From Thermodesulforhabdus norvegica (GTDB lineage Bacteria > Desulfobacterota > Syntrophobacteria > Syntrophobacterales > Thermodesulforhabdaceae): a DNA stretch of 64,000 nt. Below are positions 44,203-52,560 of this stretch, one piece after another (positions within the stretch are counted from its first letter, which is position 1; the number at the start of each line of letters is the position of its first letter). Where the stretch lies: NCBI RefSeq assembly GCF_900114975.1, contig NZ_FOUU01000005.1:109947-173946 (forward strand). The letters are read 5' to 3'. A program made the translations under genes and the position numbers. A model generated the notes under the pieces. That model was not told the DNA's origin and ran no database searches. It saw only the letters and a list, made by a program, of their open reading frames with translations.

Positions 44203-44812
44203 CAGGAAATGGGACGGACCTCTCAAAGTTGCTCTTGAAATGGAGCTGTCAAGAATAAAGATTCCGACAAGAAGAGGAAAAACCATTGAAAAATATTTTG
44301 CGGACCTTCACGATTATGCAACCACCTTTGCACTGAGAAAGATTTCTTTTCTTGATGAGTTCGAACGCAAAAACGGTATCACCTTTTCAGAGCGGTACAG
44401 ACGTAAATATCTGGCAACCTGCTTTGACAGCTATTGTGAGGATCTTCAAAAGGTGGTGTTTGGTTTTCTTGAGGTTATTTATCCCTTTATCCTTTTTGAC
44501 AGCAGAGATAAAAAATCGGAGGTTGAGCTGGCGGAGGTGTGCTCAAAGAGGTTTGAAGAGGTCTTCGAAAGGTGGTTTCTCGAGCCTCTTCGCACTTATA
44601 TGGAAGTAATACTGCGGGATCCCGTCTGGAGCACCGAACATTCCAGGAAATTTCGCCGGATGCATGATGACATCTGCAGGTCCATCAGAAAGAAAGGCAT
44701 CAGGGAAATCAGGAAGTTCTTTTCAGGTCTGTCCGAAAAAGAACTCCTGGATAATGCCGAAAAATTCAAAGAGTTTCGAGAGAAACTGCGATCTGAAGGA
44801 TTTGATTGCTGA
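44177..44812 (+). CDS. Uncharacterised helical protein
   Basis: 211 residues, rich in charged residues and aromatic pairs, predicted mostly helical (FLDEFERKNGITFSERYRRKY, LSEKELLDNAEKFKEFREKL). No family recognised, no membrane segment, no signal peptide. It overlaps the cysteine-rich gene by 26 bp, so the two probably act together. Confidence 0.7.
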   Translation: MNFRSFWNDRKWDGPLKVALEMELSRIKIPTRRGKTIEKYFADLHDYATTFALRKISFLDEFERKNGITFSERYRRKYLATCFDSYCEDLQKVVFGFLEVIYPFILFDSRDKKSEVELAEVCSKRFEEVFERWFLEPLRTYMEVILRDPVWSTEHSRKFRRMHDDICRSIRKKGIREIRKFFSGLSEKELLDNAEKFKEFREKLRSEGFDC

Positions 44813-44835
44813 CCGCTTCTGGTTTGACTCGAGCG

Positions 44836-44864
44836 GGGGCGTCGGCCTCTAGGACTAACGCCCC
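44836..44864. terminator. Bidirectional hairpin between convergent genes
   Basis: Stem GGGGCGT/ACGCCCC with a 15-base loop, midway between the helical protein gene (+) and mucR (-). Confidence 0.5.
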
Positions 44865-44873
44865 GGAATTACC

Positions 44874-45326
44874 TTAAGACTGAGTCCGCTTCCTTCTGGC
44901 TTCTATGGCTTTGCGCAGGTTCTCGGGTATGCCGCGTTTCTTGGCCTGTTCCTTCCTGATTTCGGACAGCGATCTGGCAGAAAGGGTCTGTTTGGGTGAA
45001 AATCCCCACTTATGACGATATTCCGAAGGCGTCATGTTGTGCTGTGTACGCAGATGGTTGGCGGTAAGCTGCTTAAATTTTGCACCACACTCGAGGCATA
45101 TTACATAATCGTCCTGAATGGAATCCATAGGGCTCGATAGACCCTCCGGCAAAACCACTTCTTTTACCAGTTCCTCTGCAACACCTGATTCCTCGGCCTG
45201 CTTCAGCTCCAGAAGAGTCTGAAAGATCATCTTGAGCGACTTTTGAACATCATCGGCGGTCATAGGCTCGTTCATTACCATGTTCTGTACAATCTCGACA
45301 GCCATTTCTACAAGTTTTTTGCTCAT
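44874..45326 (-). CDS. MucR/Ros-family zinc-finger transcriptional regulator
   Basis: 150 residues. The zinc finger reads CLECGAKFKQLTANHLRTQH, followed by the family's NMTPSEYRHKWGF and a basic C-terminal tail. Members are DNA-binding regulators that recognise A/T-rich sites, as in rhizobial MucR/Ros. It stands alone; targets are unknown. Confidence 0.92.
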   Translation of the reverse strand: MSKKLVEMAVEIVQNMVMNEPMTADDVQKSLKMIFQTLLELKQAEESGVAEELVKEVVLPEGLSSPMDSIQDDYVICLECGAKFKQLTANHLRTQHNMTPSEYRHKWGFSPKQTLSARSLSEIRKEQAKKRGIPENLRKAIEARRKRTQS

Positions 45327-45495
45327 ACCAGACTCCCTCCATTACTGATATTTGATTCGTTTATAATTTAAAGTCATCTATTCTATATGTAAACCCAAAA
45401 ACCGTCGAACTGCCGAAAAAATACCCGATTATGAGAGGGAAGGTAAGTGGAAATGTGCTTGTACCATAGATTGAACAATGCCAAGATGTGCTAAG

Positions 45496-46623
45496 CTAGG
45501 AATATTCATTATCGAGCTTACCCGATATACATGAATCCCCATGGCGTGTCGAGATATAATTTAACACTTCACGCCGTGCCTCCTCTGTTGCCATATACCT
45601 TATGCGACCAAAAACCTCACGGCAATCTGCCACAGAAAGTCGACTTACAATACCGTGACACTCTATTTCATCCAGTGTATGAGGGTAGGGGAGATCTCGT
45701 GACGGTATTATCTCGTCTTTTCTTATTATCTTGGTATAAATAAGGCTTCTGGCTGCAAGAAGAATGTTATCGTCACTATAGTGTTCTGTCTTGTGCCTAT
45801 TAAAAAGGTACCTAAGAGTTAAGATGTCTCCGGGACTGAAAACGTGTTTTTTCCTCATGTAAAATCTGACAATCGGTGAAACCGGGAAATAAGGAACGAT
45901 CTTAAATCCGTCGAGTTTGCTCGATAACAGCCTGAATAAAGGTTGATGAATGTATCCTGCTTCTATGTAAATCCTCCTTTGCTTGAAGGCCGGTAAAGCC
46001 TTGACGATGAATTTGACTATCGCCTCTGCCCTCATTTCGTCTCTGAGTTTTATCCTCATGGCATCACTTCTCGCAAAATCCATTATAGACCGGACCAGAT
46101 GGTTGAAATTTCCTTTGGGAACGAGAGAATAATATTTCACAAGATTGGCCGAAACAGTTTTTTCTGTAGAGTAAACCAGATGGTGATTAACGGTTGGAAA
46201 ATCTCTGTGTGTTCCTCCTTTGGCGAATACCTCATGAATTTCCATAAGACAGGACATATAGGGATCTATCTGAACGATCTCTTTGTCCTGATCGTGTATG
46301 CTTTTCAGCAGTCTGTAAAACTCTTTTTGAAAGTCCGGAAAGGAAAAATCCCTCTCCGAGATGTAGTCTTCGACATTCACATCGCCTGAAAGCATTCTGT
46401 AAAAGGCGCTATCGAAAGGTTCTTCAAGGAATATTAGATCACACTCTGGTAGTACATTCCTGATTATGGAAATGATTTCCGGTCTGTGGGTTGAGTAACT
46501 GAGAATTATTAAGGAGTCTATTTTTCTGATCCTGCCGAGAAAATTTCCTATATTCTCGGAAATTAAGAACCTTATTTTTTTATTATTTTCTCTTTCTATA
46601 AAAAAAAGTGGGCAGCTTTTCAT
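45496..46623 (-). CDS. Uncharacterised protein
   Basis: 375 residues from the ATG at 46623 (GGGGA just upstream); an in-frame ATG at 46674 and GTG at 46677 would add up to 18 residues and overlap more of the transpeptidase gene. It looks like a cytosolic mixed alpha/beta protein: SLIILSYSTHRPEI near the N-terminus, LIFLEEPFDSAFYRMLSGDV, and DKEIVQIDPYM. Those Glu/Pro and Asp/Pro segments recall a family of hypothetical proteins in anaerobes and archaea, but I know no function. The stop-proximal part is rich in Arg. It starts within the 3' end of the L,D-transpeptidase gene, so it is co-transcribed with it. Confidence 0.65.
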   Translation of the reverse strand: MKSCPLFFIERENNKKIRFLISENIGNFLGRIRKIDSLIILSYSTHRPEIISIIRNVLPECDLIFLEEPFDSAFYRMLSGDVNVEDYISERDFSFPDFQKEFYRLLKSIHDQDKEIVQIDPYMSCLMEIHEVFAKGGTHRDFPTVNHHLVYSTEKTVSANLVKYYSLVPKGNFNHLVRSIMDFARSDAMRIKLRDEMRAEAIVKFIVKALPAFKQRRIYIEAGYIHQPLFRLLSSKLDGFKIVPYFPVSPIVRFYMRKKHVFSPGDILTLRYLFNRHKTEHYSDDNILLAARSLIYTKIIRKDEIIPSRDLPYPHTLDEIECHGIVSRLSVADCREVFGRIRYMATEEARREVLNYISTRHGDSCISGKLDNEYS

Positions 46624-48424
46624 CGATTCCCCATCCGTAAGGATCCCCGCCGAAAACAAGACTCCCTCTACCATCACTCAAAACGGGAAGATAAGTTATG
46701 TAGATTGGTATGGGGCGGAGAAGGACGATGTAAGTTTGATCCTTTCTTGCAAGGAAAGCTTCGAGTTTTGGTAGCTGGTGAGGTGCCGCATCTGAAAGGA
46801 TAAATCGGGCCAGATCAAGAGCATTTTCCACACGGACGCATCCATGGGAAAAGGCTCTGTAGGCCCTGTTAAATAATCTGGGCTGAGAGGTATCGTGCAG
46901 GAATATTCCAAAGGGATTGTCAAACAGGAATTTGACCCTGCCCAGGGGATTCGTTTCTCCCGGGAGCTGATAGATCCTGGGCTGTCCCCATGAGTACTGG
47001 CTTGTGAGAAATCGGAAATTGCCTTGTTCCAGATAATCGGGCTTCTTGGCGATTTCTTCTTCCAGTTCCTTTCGTATCCGCTCCGGTACATACCACCTGG
47101 GGTTAACTACCACAGCTTTGATTTCGCTGGAAAGCGTCGGGGTATTGTTTACGCGGATCGCGGTTCGGCGGATCTTGACCATTCTCCCCGAAGCCTCCCC
47201 GACGATAATTTTGTGTCGGGAAACAGGAGTACCCCGACGGTAGTACTCCAGAGAGAAGGTGGGAATATTTACCCAGACCATTATGTCGTCGTCATCCTTT
47301 AGAAAGAACCTCATTCTTCGGAGACTCTCTCTGATCCACCGGAGCTTTGTACTGTAAGGAATATTGAGAGCCGCCCTCGTCCTGGGCCCCACAACGCCGT
47401 CCTGTTCCAGATTATGAAAACCTTGAAATTTGACCACTGCACTTTGGGTTAGCTCGTCAAAAATACCGTTTACGGCCTCATCGGGAAGAAATCCCTCCTG
47501 ATTCAACCGTTTCTGGAGGTTTAATACCGGGTGCCCGCTCATTCCCTTCTTTAAGGTGGTGGAATCCGTAAGAAACACCTGTTCCTGACCCGCAAGATCT
47601 CTGTAAAAAGCTATACGCTCCATCAGCAATTGATAGTGATGGTTTGACGGATGCAGGGATAGCAGGTAGTCTCTGAACCTGTTTGGATCACGTAGGGTAC
47701 CGATATCCGGGAGTTCTACCAATGTGCCCGGCCGGGTGATCAGATGATATCTCACGAGAAGCGCCGTTAAAGTCATGTCGGCCTTTATGAGAGCACCCGT
47801 AAACCTTTCTATCTTCTGAAGCTGACTTCCTGCCCAGGCCAGAATTTGCTGCTGCCGGTCCGGGGGAAGTTCGGTATTCCGTAAATAAAATCCCTGCTGG
47901 GTATAACCGGAGGCGCACAGGAGGGGAATGTTATGGCTTTCCAGCTCAGGGGTGTTGCGAGCCAAACTAACCTTTAGAAACTCGGTCTCTCGAAGGATTC
48001 TGTCAAGGTCGGAGAACTCCGGAAAGGGAGCGTCTTCGTAAAAGACATAATAGTTCACAAAGTCTTTCAAGACCGTAACAGTCGGAACCGGGTTGAGATC
48101 GTCGGTAAAAAAGAAAGGGGTTATCTCCGGTTGAAGGTAGTGTTCTTCCAGGATCTTTGCAATCTGGTCCCGGGTAGCGTATCCTTCTTCAAGGATCGCT
48201 TTTATTCGGTTCTCTAAGGGTTCGGAAAAGTATTTTGAAAGATTCATGAGTTCCGACAACTTTGGACTGGTCAGATCTTTTACGCCGTAACATACCCCAG
48301 CCCTTGCAGGGGCCGGATGTAAGAAAAGACTTAACGCATAAAGCAAAACCAAAAACTTCAAGCCACTACGGATATTGCCCCGGATGCACACGCCTGAACT
48401 CCCCGTCTCCTCATAAATTACCAC
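46583..48424 (-). CDS. YcbB-type L,D-transpeptidase
   Basis: 613 residues with an N-terminal signal or anchor (GLKFLVLLYALSLFLHPAPARA), an alpha-helical scaffold domain, a peptidoglycan-binding domain (GHPVLNLQKRLNQEGFLPDE, about 300-360), and a C-terminal YkuD catalytic domain with FSHGCVRVENALDLA (catalytic Cys near residue 530). Enzymes of this type make 3-3 crosslinks in peptidoglycan or attach proteins. At the 3' end it overlaps the next gene by about 40 bp. Confidence 0.92.
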   Translation of the reverse strand: MVIYEETGSSGVCIRGNIRSGLKFLVLLYALSLFLHPAPARAGVCYGVKDLTSPKLSELMNLSKYFSEPLENRIKAILEEGYATRDQIAKILEEHYLQPEITPFFFTDDLNPVPTVTVLKDFVNYYVFYEDAPFPEFSDLDRILRETEFLKVSLARNTPELESHNIPLLCASGYTQQGFYLRNTELPPDRQQQILAWAGSQLQKIERFTGALIKADMTLTALLVRYHLITRPGTLVELPDIGTLRDPNRFRDYLLSLHPSNHHYQLLMERIAFYRDLAGQEQVFLTDSTTLKKGMSGHPVLNLQKRLNQEGFLPDEAVNGIFDELTQSAVVKFQGFHNLEQDGVVGPRTRAALNIPYSTKLRWIRESLRRMRFFLKDDDDIMVWVNIPTFSLEYYRRGTPVSRHKIIVGEASGRMVKIRRTAIRVNNTPTLSSEIKAVVVNPRWYVPERIRKELEEEIAKKPDYLEQGNFRFLTSQYSWGQPRIYQLPGETNPLGRVKFLFDNPFGIFLHDTSQPRLFNRAYRAFSHGCVRVENALDLARFILSDAAPHQLPKLEAFLARKDQTYIVLLRPIPIYITYLPVLSDGRGSLVFGGDPYGWGIDEKLPTFFYRKRK

Positions 48425-48599
48425 TCCCTACTTCTACGGCTGAATTCTATCATAGACATGACGGTTGAAATGGCAATAAAGAGTAAATAGAATTCTTGCG
48501 CTCTTGCAAAAAATTCTTATTGTGAGGAAAAAGACTGTGGTGATGGACGTTGAGGTTTTTGGCTGATGGTTAGTTCAACATGAAAAGAGGGAGGCTGTT

Positions 48600-48758
48600 A
48601 TGGATCGTTATGTATGCACAATCTGTGGCTATGTTTATGATCCGGCAGTAGGAGATCCGGATCGAGGAATTCCGGCAGGAACCCCCTTCGAAAAGCTACC
48701 TGATGACTGGACATGTCCCGTCTGCGGTGCGGCAAAGAGTGATTTTGAGAAGGAGTAG
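48600..48758 (+). CDS. Rubredoxin
   Basis: A 52-residue rubredoxin that a minimum-length filter would miss. It has both iron-binding motifs, [12 protein letters not shown] and [13 protein letters not shown], and GGGAGG seven bases before the ATG. In strict anaerobes rubredoxin carries electrons to rubrerythrin or superoxide reductase; a rubrerythrin gene follows after 34 bp. Confidence 0.97.
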   Translation: MDRYVCTICGYVYDPAVGDPDRGIPAGTPFEKLPDDWTCPVCGAAKSDFEKE

Positions 48759-48792
48759 TTGAGGGACATTACTCGTCAGAAGGAGCATCGGG

Positions 48793-49293
48793 ATGATCTT
48801 TGGTTTTAATGCCGAAGAGGTTTTTGACATAGCTATTGCAATAGAGGAAAACGGCAAAAGGTTTTACGACGAGGCCTGTCGTATTGTGGATGATGAGGCC
48901 GTCAGAACGCTCTTTCGGGAATTGGCTCAGGAAGAGGTTAAACACAAAGAGAGATTTATCGAACTGAAAAATCAGATCCCCGAGGACGTCAAAGGGCAAA
49001 CGGTGTACGATCCGGATCACGAGATAACTCTCTATCTGAAGATGATGGCCGACGATCACGTCTTCAGAACCGGTGAAAGCGTGGCCGAAAAGGTTGCCTC
49101 CATAAAAAGCCCGGAGGATGCCCTGAAGATGGCCATGCAGTTCGAGAAAGACTCTGTTATCTTCTTCCTGACCATGAAGGATCACACTGAAGATCCAAAA
49201 GGAAAGGAGATGGTGGATCTTCTGGTGAAGGAGGAACAACAGCATCTGAGACGCATTTCTGCGGCTCTGAGGGCTTTAAAACAGAAACCTTAA
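48793..49293 (+). CDS. Rubrerythrin-like ferritin-fold diiron protein
   Basis: 166 residues with a four-helix ferritin-like fold. The diiron ligands are visible as EENGKRFYDEA, LAQEEVKHKERF (ExxH) and KEEQQHLRRI (ExxH). It lacks the fused C-terminal rubredoxin domain; the separate rubredoxin gene just upstream could supply it. Expected to reduce hydrogen peroxide. Confidence 0.9.
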   Translation: MIFGFNAEEVFDIAIAIEENGKRFYDEACRIVDDEAVRTLFRELAQEEVKHKERFIELKNQIPEDVKGQTVYDPDHEITLYLKMMADDHVFRTGESVAEKVASIKSPEDALKMAMQFEKDSVIFFLTMKDHTEDPKGKEMVDLLVKEEQQHLRRISAALRALKQKP

Positions 49294-49299
49294 ACCGCG

Positions 49300-49326
49300 G
49301 GGCCGTCCTCTTCAAAAGGACGGCCC
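49300..49326 (+). terminator. Rho-independent terminator after the rubrerythrin gene
   Basis: A 9-bp stem GGGCCGTCC/GGACGGCCC with a nine-base loop and a short TTTAAAG tail. Confidence 0.7.
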
Positions 49327-49348
49327 TTTAAAGTTGAGGAACTCCATT

Positions 49349-49600
49349 ATGGCAAGGGTTACCATTTTCAGCACGCCCACCTGTCCTTATTGCAAGCAGG
49401 CTAAGGAATTTTTATCGGCCAATGGCGTGGATTTTGAGGACATTGATGTCTCTTCCAGCAAAGAAGCGCTTCGGAAGATGAAGGAGGTTTCGGGAGGCGC
49501 CCGGAGTGTGCCCGTAATAGTCGTTGAGGATTCTGTAATCGTGGGTTACGAAGAAGCAGAGCTGAAAAAGCTTCTAAAGGAAAAAAACATCATTCAGTAG
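49349..49600 (+). CDS. Glutaredoxin-like protein
   Basis: 83 residues from MARVTIFSTPTCPYCKQ, with an active-site CPYC and a typical SVPVIVVED cis-Pro loop. The upstream in-frame TTG is ignored because TTGAGG reads better as ribosome binding site. It precedes a second, fused glutaredoxin by 11 bp. Confidence 0.93.
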   Translation: MARVTIFSTPTCPYCKQAKEFLSANGVDFEDIDVSSSKEALRKMKEVSGGARSVPVIVVEDSVIVGYEEAELKKLLKEKNIIQ

Positions 49601-49611
49601 TGTGAGCGGTC

Positions 49612-50805
49612 ATGAGCAGAATTAGGGTTTACACGGTACCGGGGTGTCCGTTTTGCGAGCGTCTTAAGAAGTTCCTGAAAGAAAAGGGAATCGACTTTGA
49701 GGAGCGTGAAGCCCCGCCCTACAGCGAAGTTTGGGAAGAAATGGTCCAGAAGACCGGAAGTGGGGCGGTACCTCAGGTGCTTGTGGATGATAAGCCTCTG
49801 GGCGGGTATCTGGATGTGGTCTTTCTGGAGGCTTCAGGCAAACTTTATCAACTGATGAAGCCGGATGAGAAAACGGAAGGCGCCGAAGAGCTTTTCGATG
49901 TCATTATACTCGGAGCAGGACCCGCAGGGCTCAGTGCCGCCATATACACGGCCCGAAAGCTTATGAAAACTCTGGTAATAAGCAAAAACATCGGGGGTCA
50001 GATAACCTGGACTTTTGATATAGAAAATTACCCGGGATTCAGTCAGGTAAATGCGGCAGAGCTCATAGAAAAATTTCGAAGTCATGTGGAACGATACGGT
50101 GTGACCCTTGAGGTGGGGAAAGAGGTAATATCGGCGGATCTCACGGGAAGAGTAAAGCGTGTGGTGCTTGAGGACGGTAGAAGCTTTTACGGAAAGACTT
50201 TAATTATAGCAACGGGAAGCCGACATAAGGTTTTGAACGTTCCCGGGGAAAAAGAACTCGTCGGTCGAGGTCTTTCCTACTGCTCCACCTGTGATGCCCC
50301 TCTTTTTGCCGACAGCAGGGTGGCCGTCGTGGGCGGCGGCAACTCGGCCCTTGAGGCCGTACTCGACCTTGCGCCGATAGCCGAGAAGCTCTACCTGATT
50401 TCTCTTACTCCTTTGACCGCCGATCCTTTGCTACAGGAAAAGGTAAAAGCGCTGAAAAAGCCCGTTGATATGTACCTTAAGTACAAAACCGTTAGAATTA
50501 TCGGCGACAGTGAGGTCAGAGGTATTGAAATCATGTCTCTTGATGACGGGTCCACGAAGGTCCTCGATGTGGATGGTGTCTTTGTGGAAATCGGGCTTAT
50601 GCCGAATTCCGCTCTTTTCGTCGATGTTCTGGCAACCAATGAGCGTGGGGAAATTATAATCGACGAGCAGTGCAGAACGGGAGTGGCCGGTGTGTTTGCC
50701 TGTGGCGATGTGACTCACGTTCCTTTCAAGCAAATAGTCGTCGCTGCAGGTGAAGGTGCCAAGGCTGCTCTTGCAGCGTATCATTACCTTATGAACCGGC
50801 GCTGA
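49612..50805 (+). CDS. Glutaredoxin-thioredoxin reductase fusion
   Basis: 397 residues. Residues 1-80 are a glutaredoxin domain with CPFC, and from about 92 on it is a thioredoxin reductase-like flavoprotein: FAD motif VIILGAGPAGLSAA, active-site CSTCDAP (usually CATCD), NAD(P)H motif VAVVGGGNSALEA and a C-terminal GVFACGDVTHVPFKQ. The fused domain probably receives electrons from the reductase internally. GTG/ATG ambiguity is absent. It follows the glutaredoxin gene and precedes a ferredoxin gene. Confidence 0.93.
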   Translation: MSRIRVYTVPGCPFCERLKKFLKEKGIDFEEREAPPYSEVWEEMVQKTGSGAVPQVLVDDKPLGGYLDVVFLEASGKLYQLMKPDEKTEGAEELFDVIILGAGPAGLSAAIYTARKLMKTLVISKNIGGQITWTFDIENYPGFSQVNAAELIEKFRSHVERYGVTLEVGKEVISADLTGRVKRVVLEDGRSFYGKTLIIATGSRHKVLNVPGEKELVGRGLSYCSTCDAPLFADSRVAVVGGGNSALEAVLDLAPIAEKLYLISLTPLTADPLLQEKVKALKKPVDMYLKYKTVRIIGDSEVRGIEIMSLDDGSTKVLDVDGVFVEIGLMPNSALFVDVLATNERGEIIIDEQCRTGVAGVFACGDVTHVPFKQIVVAAGEGAKAALAAYHYLMNRR

Positions 50806-50813
50806 ACGGCCCG

Positions 50814-51005
50814 ATGAAAAAGCCGACCGTGGATCTCTCGAAGTGCAAACTGTGTATGGCCTGCGTGGCAGTAGCACCTGAGGTGTTCAAAGAGGTTGAC
50901 GAAAGTTACATCGACGTTATCGAAAGATCCGAATATCCGGCCGAAAAGGTTGAAGAGGCCATAAATTGTTGTCCTTCCGGGTGCATATCCTGGGAAGATT
51001 ATTGA
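50814..51005 (+). CDS. Small ferredoxin
   Basis: 63 residues, a single [4Fe-4S] ferredoxin. C11-KL-C14-MA-C17 and a C-terminal CCPSGCISW segment supply the ligands. It starts 8 bp after the reductase gene and may share its transcript. Confidence 0.88.
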   Translation: MKKPTVDLSKCKLCMACVAVAPEVFKEVDESYIDVIERSEYPAEKVEEAINCCPSGCISWEDY

Positions 51006-51083
51006 AATTCTGCTCCCTCTATGCCCGGGTCGTGCAGGATTCCTGCAACTTCAGGTGTAATGTTTTGTGAAAAATACCGCTTG

Positions 51084-51112
51084 TTGACGGGTTACAGGGC
51101 TGTTACTATTAA
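51084..51112 (+). promoter_or_regulatory. Putative promoter of the FBP aldolase/phosphatase gene
   Basis: TTGACG, 17 bp, TATTAA, leaving a leader of about 140 bases before the ATG. The leader holds no recognised regulatory RNA. Confidence 0.55.
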
Positions 51113-51262
51113 AAAAAAGTGAGGCACGCGGGCTGGGAATGTAGCGTCAAAGGTGCGTGATGGTGCACAGTAATTTTTGCCTTCTGTATTTTAGATGTGG
51201 GCGCTTTTATTTTCCATGCTTACCGGCACTATCAGAAGCACTTTTAAAGGAGGTCTGCTGAT

Positions 51263-52360
51263 ATGAAGGTAACACTTACGGCCATCAAAGCCGACATCGG
51301 AAGTGTGGGAGGGCACATCCGGCCCAGCAATCGAGTTCTTGAAACCGTGGAAAACCATCTGAGACAGCATCATCAGGGAATTCTCATTGATTACAGGGTA
51401 AGTTATACGGGAGATGATATTGCCATTCTGTGTACTCATACCCGGGGAGTGGGGGACTCAAAAATCCACGAACTTGCCTGGAACGCCTTCAAAGCGGGCA
51501 CGGAGGTCGCCAAGGATCAGGGGTTGTACGGAGCAGGTCAGGATCTGCTGAAAGATGCCTTTTCGGGAAACATTCGAGGGCTTGGTCCTGCCGTGGCGGA
51601 AATGGAATTTGAAGAAAGGACGGCAGAGCCATTTCTTTTCTTTGCCGCCGATAAGACAGACCCCGGGGCTTATAACCTTCCCCTTTACCTTGCCTTTGCC
51701 GACCCGATGTTTTGCTCGGGGCTGATCCTTTCTCCGGGGATGTTCAAAGGATTTCGCTTTGTTATCATGGACGTTTCGCATACCGATGCCGATAGGGTCA
51801 TTGAGCTGAACGCACCCGAGGATCTTTATGATATTGCGGCCCTTCTCCGAGATCCGGAACGCTTCGTAATTGAAGCAATTTATTCCCGTGAGACCGGGGA
51901 GCAGGCGGTGGCGGTAAGCACGACCCGGCTTCACAATATCGCCGGAAAGTATGTGGGCAAGGATGATCCCATTATGATCGTGCGCGTTCAGGGATCTTTT
52001 CCGGCAACCGGTGAGGTTTTGGCACCTTTCCATCTGGGACACTACGTGGCGGGATTCATGAGAGGTAGCCACAGCGGGCCTCTCATGCCCGTAAGGCAGA
52101 ACACAACTACATCGTTTTTTGACGGCCCGCCGATCGTCTCGTGTGCAGCCTACTGCGTCCATGAAGGGCGTCTCACTGCTCCGGTGGATGCCTTCGATCA
52201 TCCATTCTGGGATTACGTAAGGGAAAAAATTTCCGAAAAGGCCATCGAAATCAGAAGACAGGGCTTCTTCGGAAATGCCATGCTCCCCTTCAGTGAACTG
52301 GAATACGGGGGTATTGTAAAGAAACTGGAAGAGCTGGATAAAAGGTTCGTAACCAGATAA
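51263..52360 (+). CDS. Fructose-1,6-bisphosphate aldolase/phosphatase (archaeal type)
   Basis: 365 residues of the bifunctional FBPA/ase that condenses triose phosphates and removes the phosphate, committing carbon to gluconeogenesis. N-terminal MKVTLTAIKADIGSVGGH, Mg-binding GDDIAI and GVGDSKIH, and the mobile-loop YGAGQDLLKDAFSGNIRGLGP are unmistakable. The family is best known from archaea and thermophilic or deep-branching bacteria, so it hints at a thermophilic or autotrophic lifestyle. AAAGGAGG precedes the ATG. Confidence 0.95.
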   Translation: MKVTLTAIKADIGSVGGHIRPSNRVLETVENHLRQHHQGILIDYRVSYTGDDIAILCTHTRGVGDSKIHELAWNAFKAGTEVAKDQGLYGAGQDLLKDAFSGNIRGLGPAVAEMEFEERTAEPFLFFAADKTDPGAYNLPLYLAFADPMFCSGLILSPGMFKGFRFVIMDVSHTDADRVIELNAPEDLYDIAALLRDPERFVIEAIYSRETGEQAVAVSTTRLHNIAGKYVGKDDPIMIVRVQGSFPATGEVLAPFHLGHYVAGFMRGSHSGPLMPVRQNTTTSFFDGPPIVSCAAYCVHEGRLTAPVDAFDHPFWDYVREKISEKAIEIRRQGFFGNAMLPFSELEYGGIVKKLEELDKRFVTR

Positions 52361-52370
52361 AAAACCTGCA

Positions 52371-52394
52371 CCCGGTAGCCTTTGGGCTACCGGG
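52371..52394 (+). terminator. Hairpin after the FBP aldolase/phosphatase gene
   Basis: A 10-bp perfect stem CCCGGTAGCC/GGCTACCGGG with a TTTG loop; the following bases are only weakly T-rich. Confidence 0.6.
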
Positions 52395-52491
52395 CAAATC
52401 TTCCCCAGAACCTGCCGGAAACACAAATCAGCATCCAGGTAATTTACCCATTTAATTATCATCTGATCGGGATCTTCTCGCAAAATCTCTA

Positions 52492-52539
52492 TTGACTTTT
52501 CGAGTGACGAGAGTATATTCCTGTATGGTAATATAGGAA
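52492..52539 (+). promoter_or_regulatory. Promoter with overlapping palindromic operator
   Basis: TTGACT (52492), 16 bp, TATATT (52514) forms a good promoter. A 22-bp near-palindrome, TTCCTGTAT...ATATAGGAA (52518-52539), covers the -10 and the start of transcription, the place for a repressor. Its owner is unknown; an ArsR-type metalloid sensor would be consistent with the COG0701 permease downstream, but no such gene is adjacent. Confidence 0.65.
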
Positions 52540-52560
52540 CATTAACGGGAGGTATCGACC

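Noticed and set aside
46099..46389. Plus-strand ORF of 96 codons
   Set aside because: Antisense inside the uncharacterised minus-strand gene, with no start signal.
51033..51047. TGCAGG/CCTGCA hairpin as terminator of the redox cluster
   Set aside because: The stem is six bases with a three-base loop and no T-run, too weak to list as a terminator.
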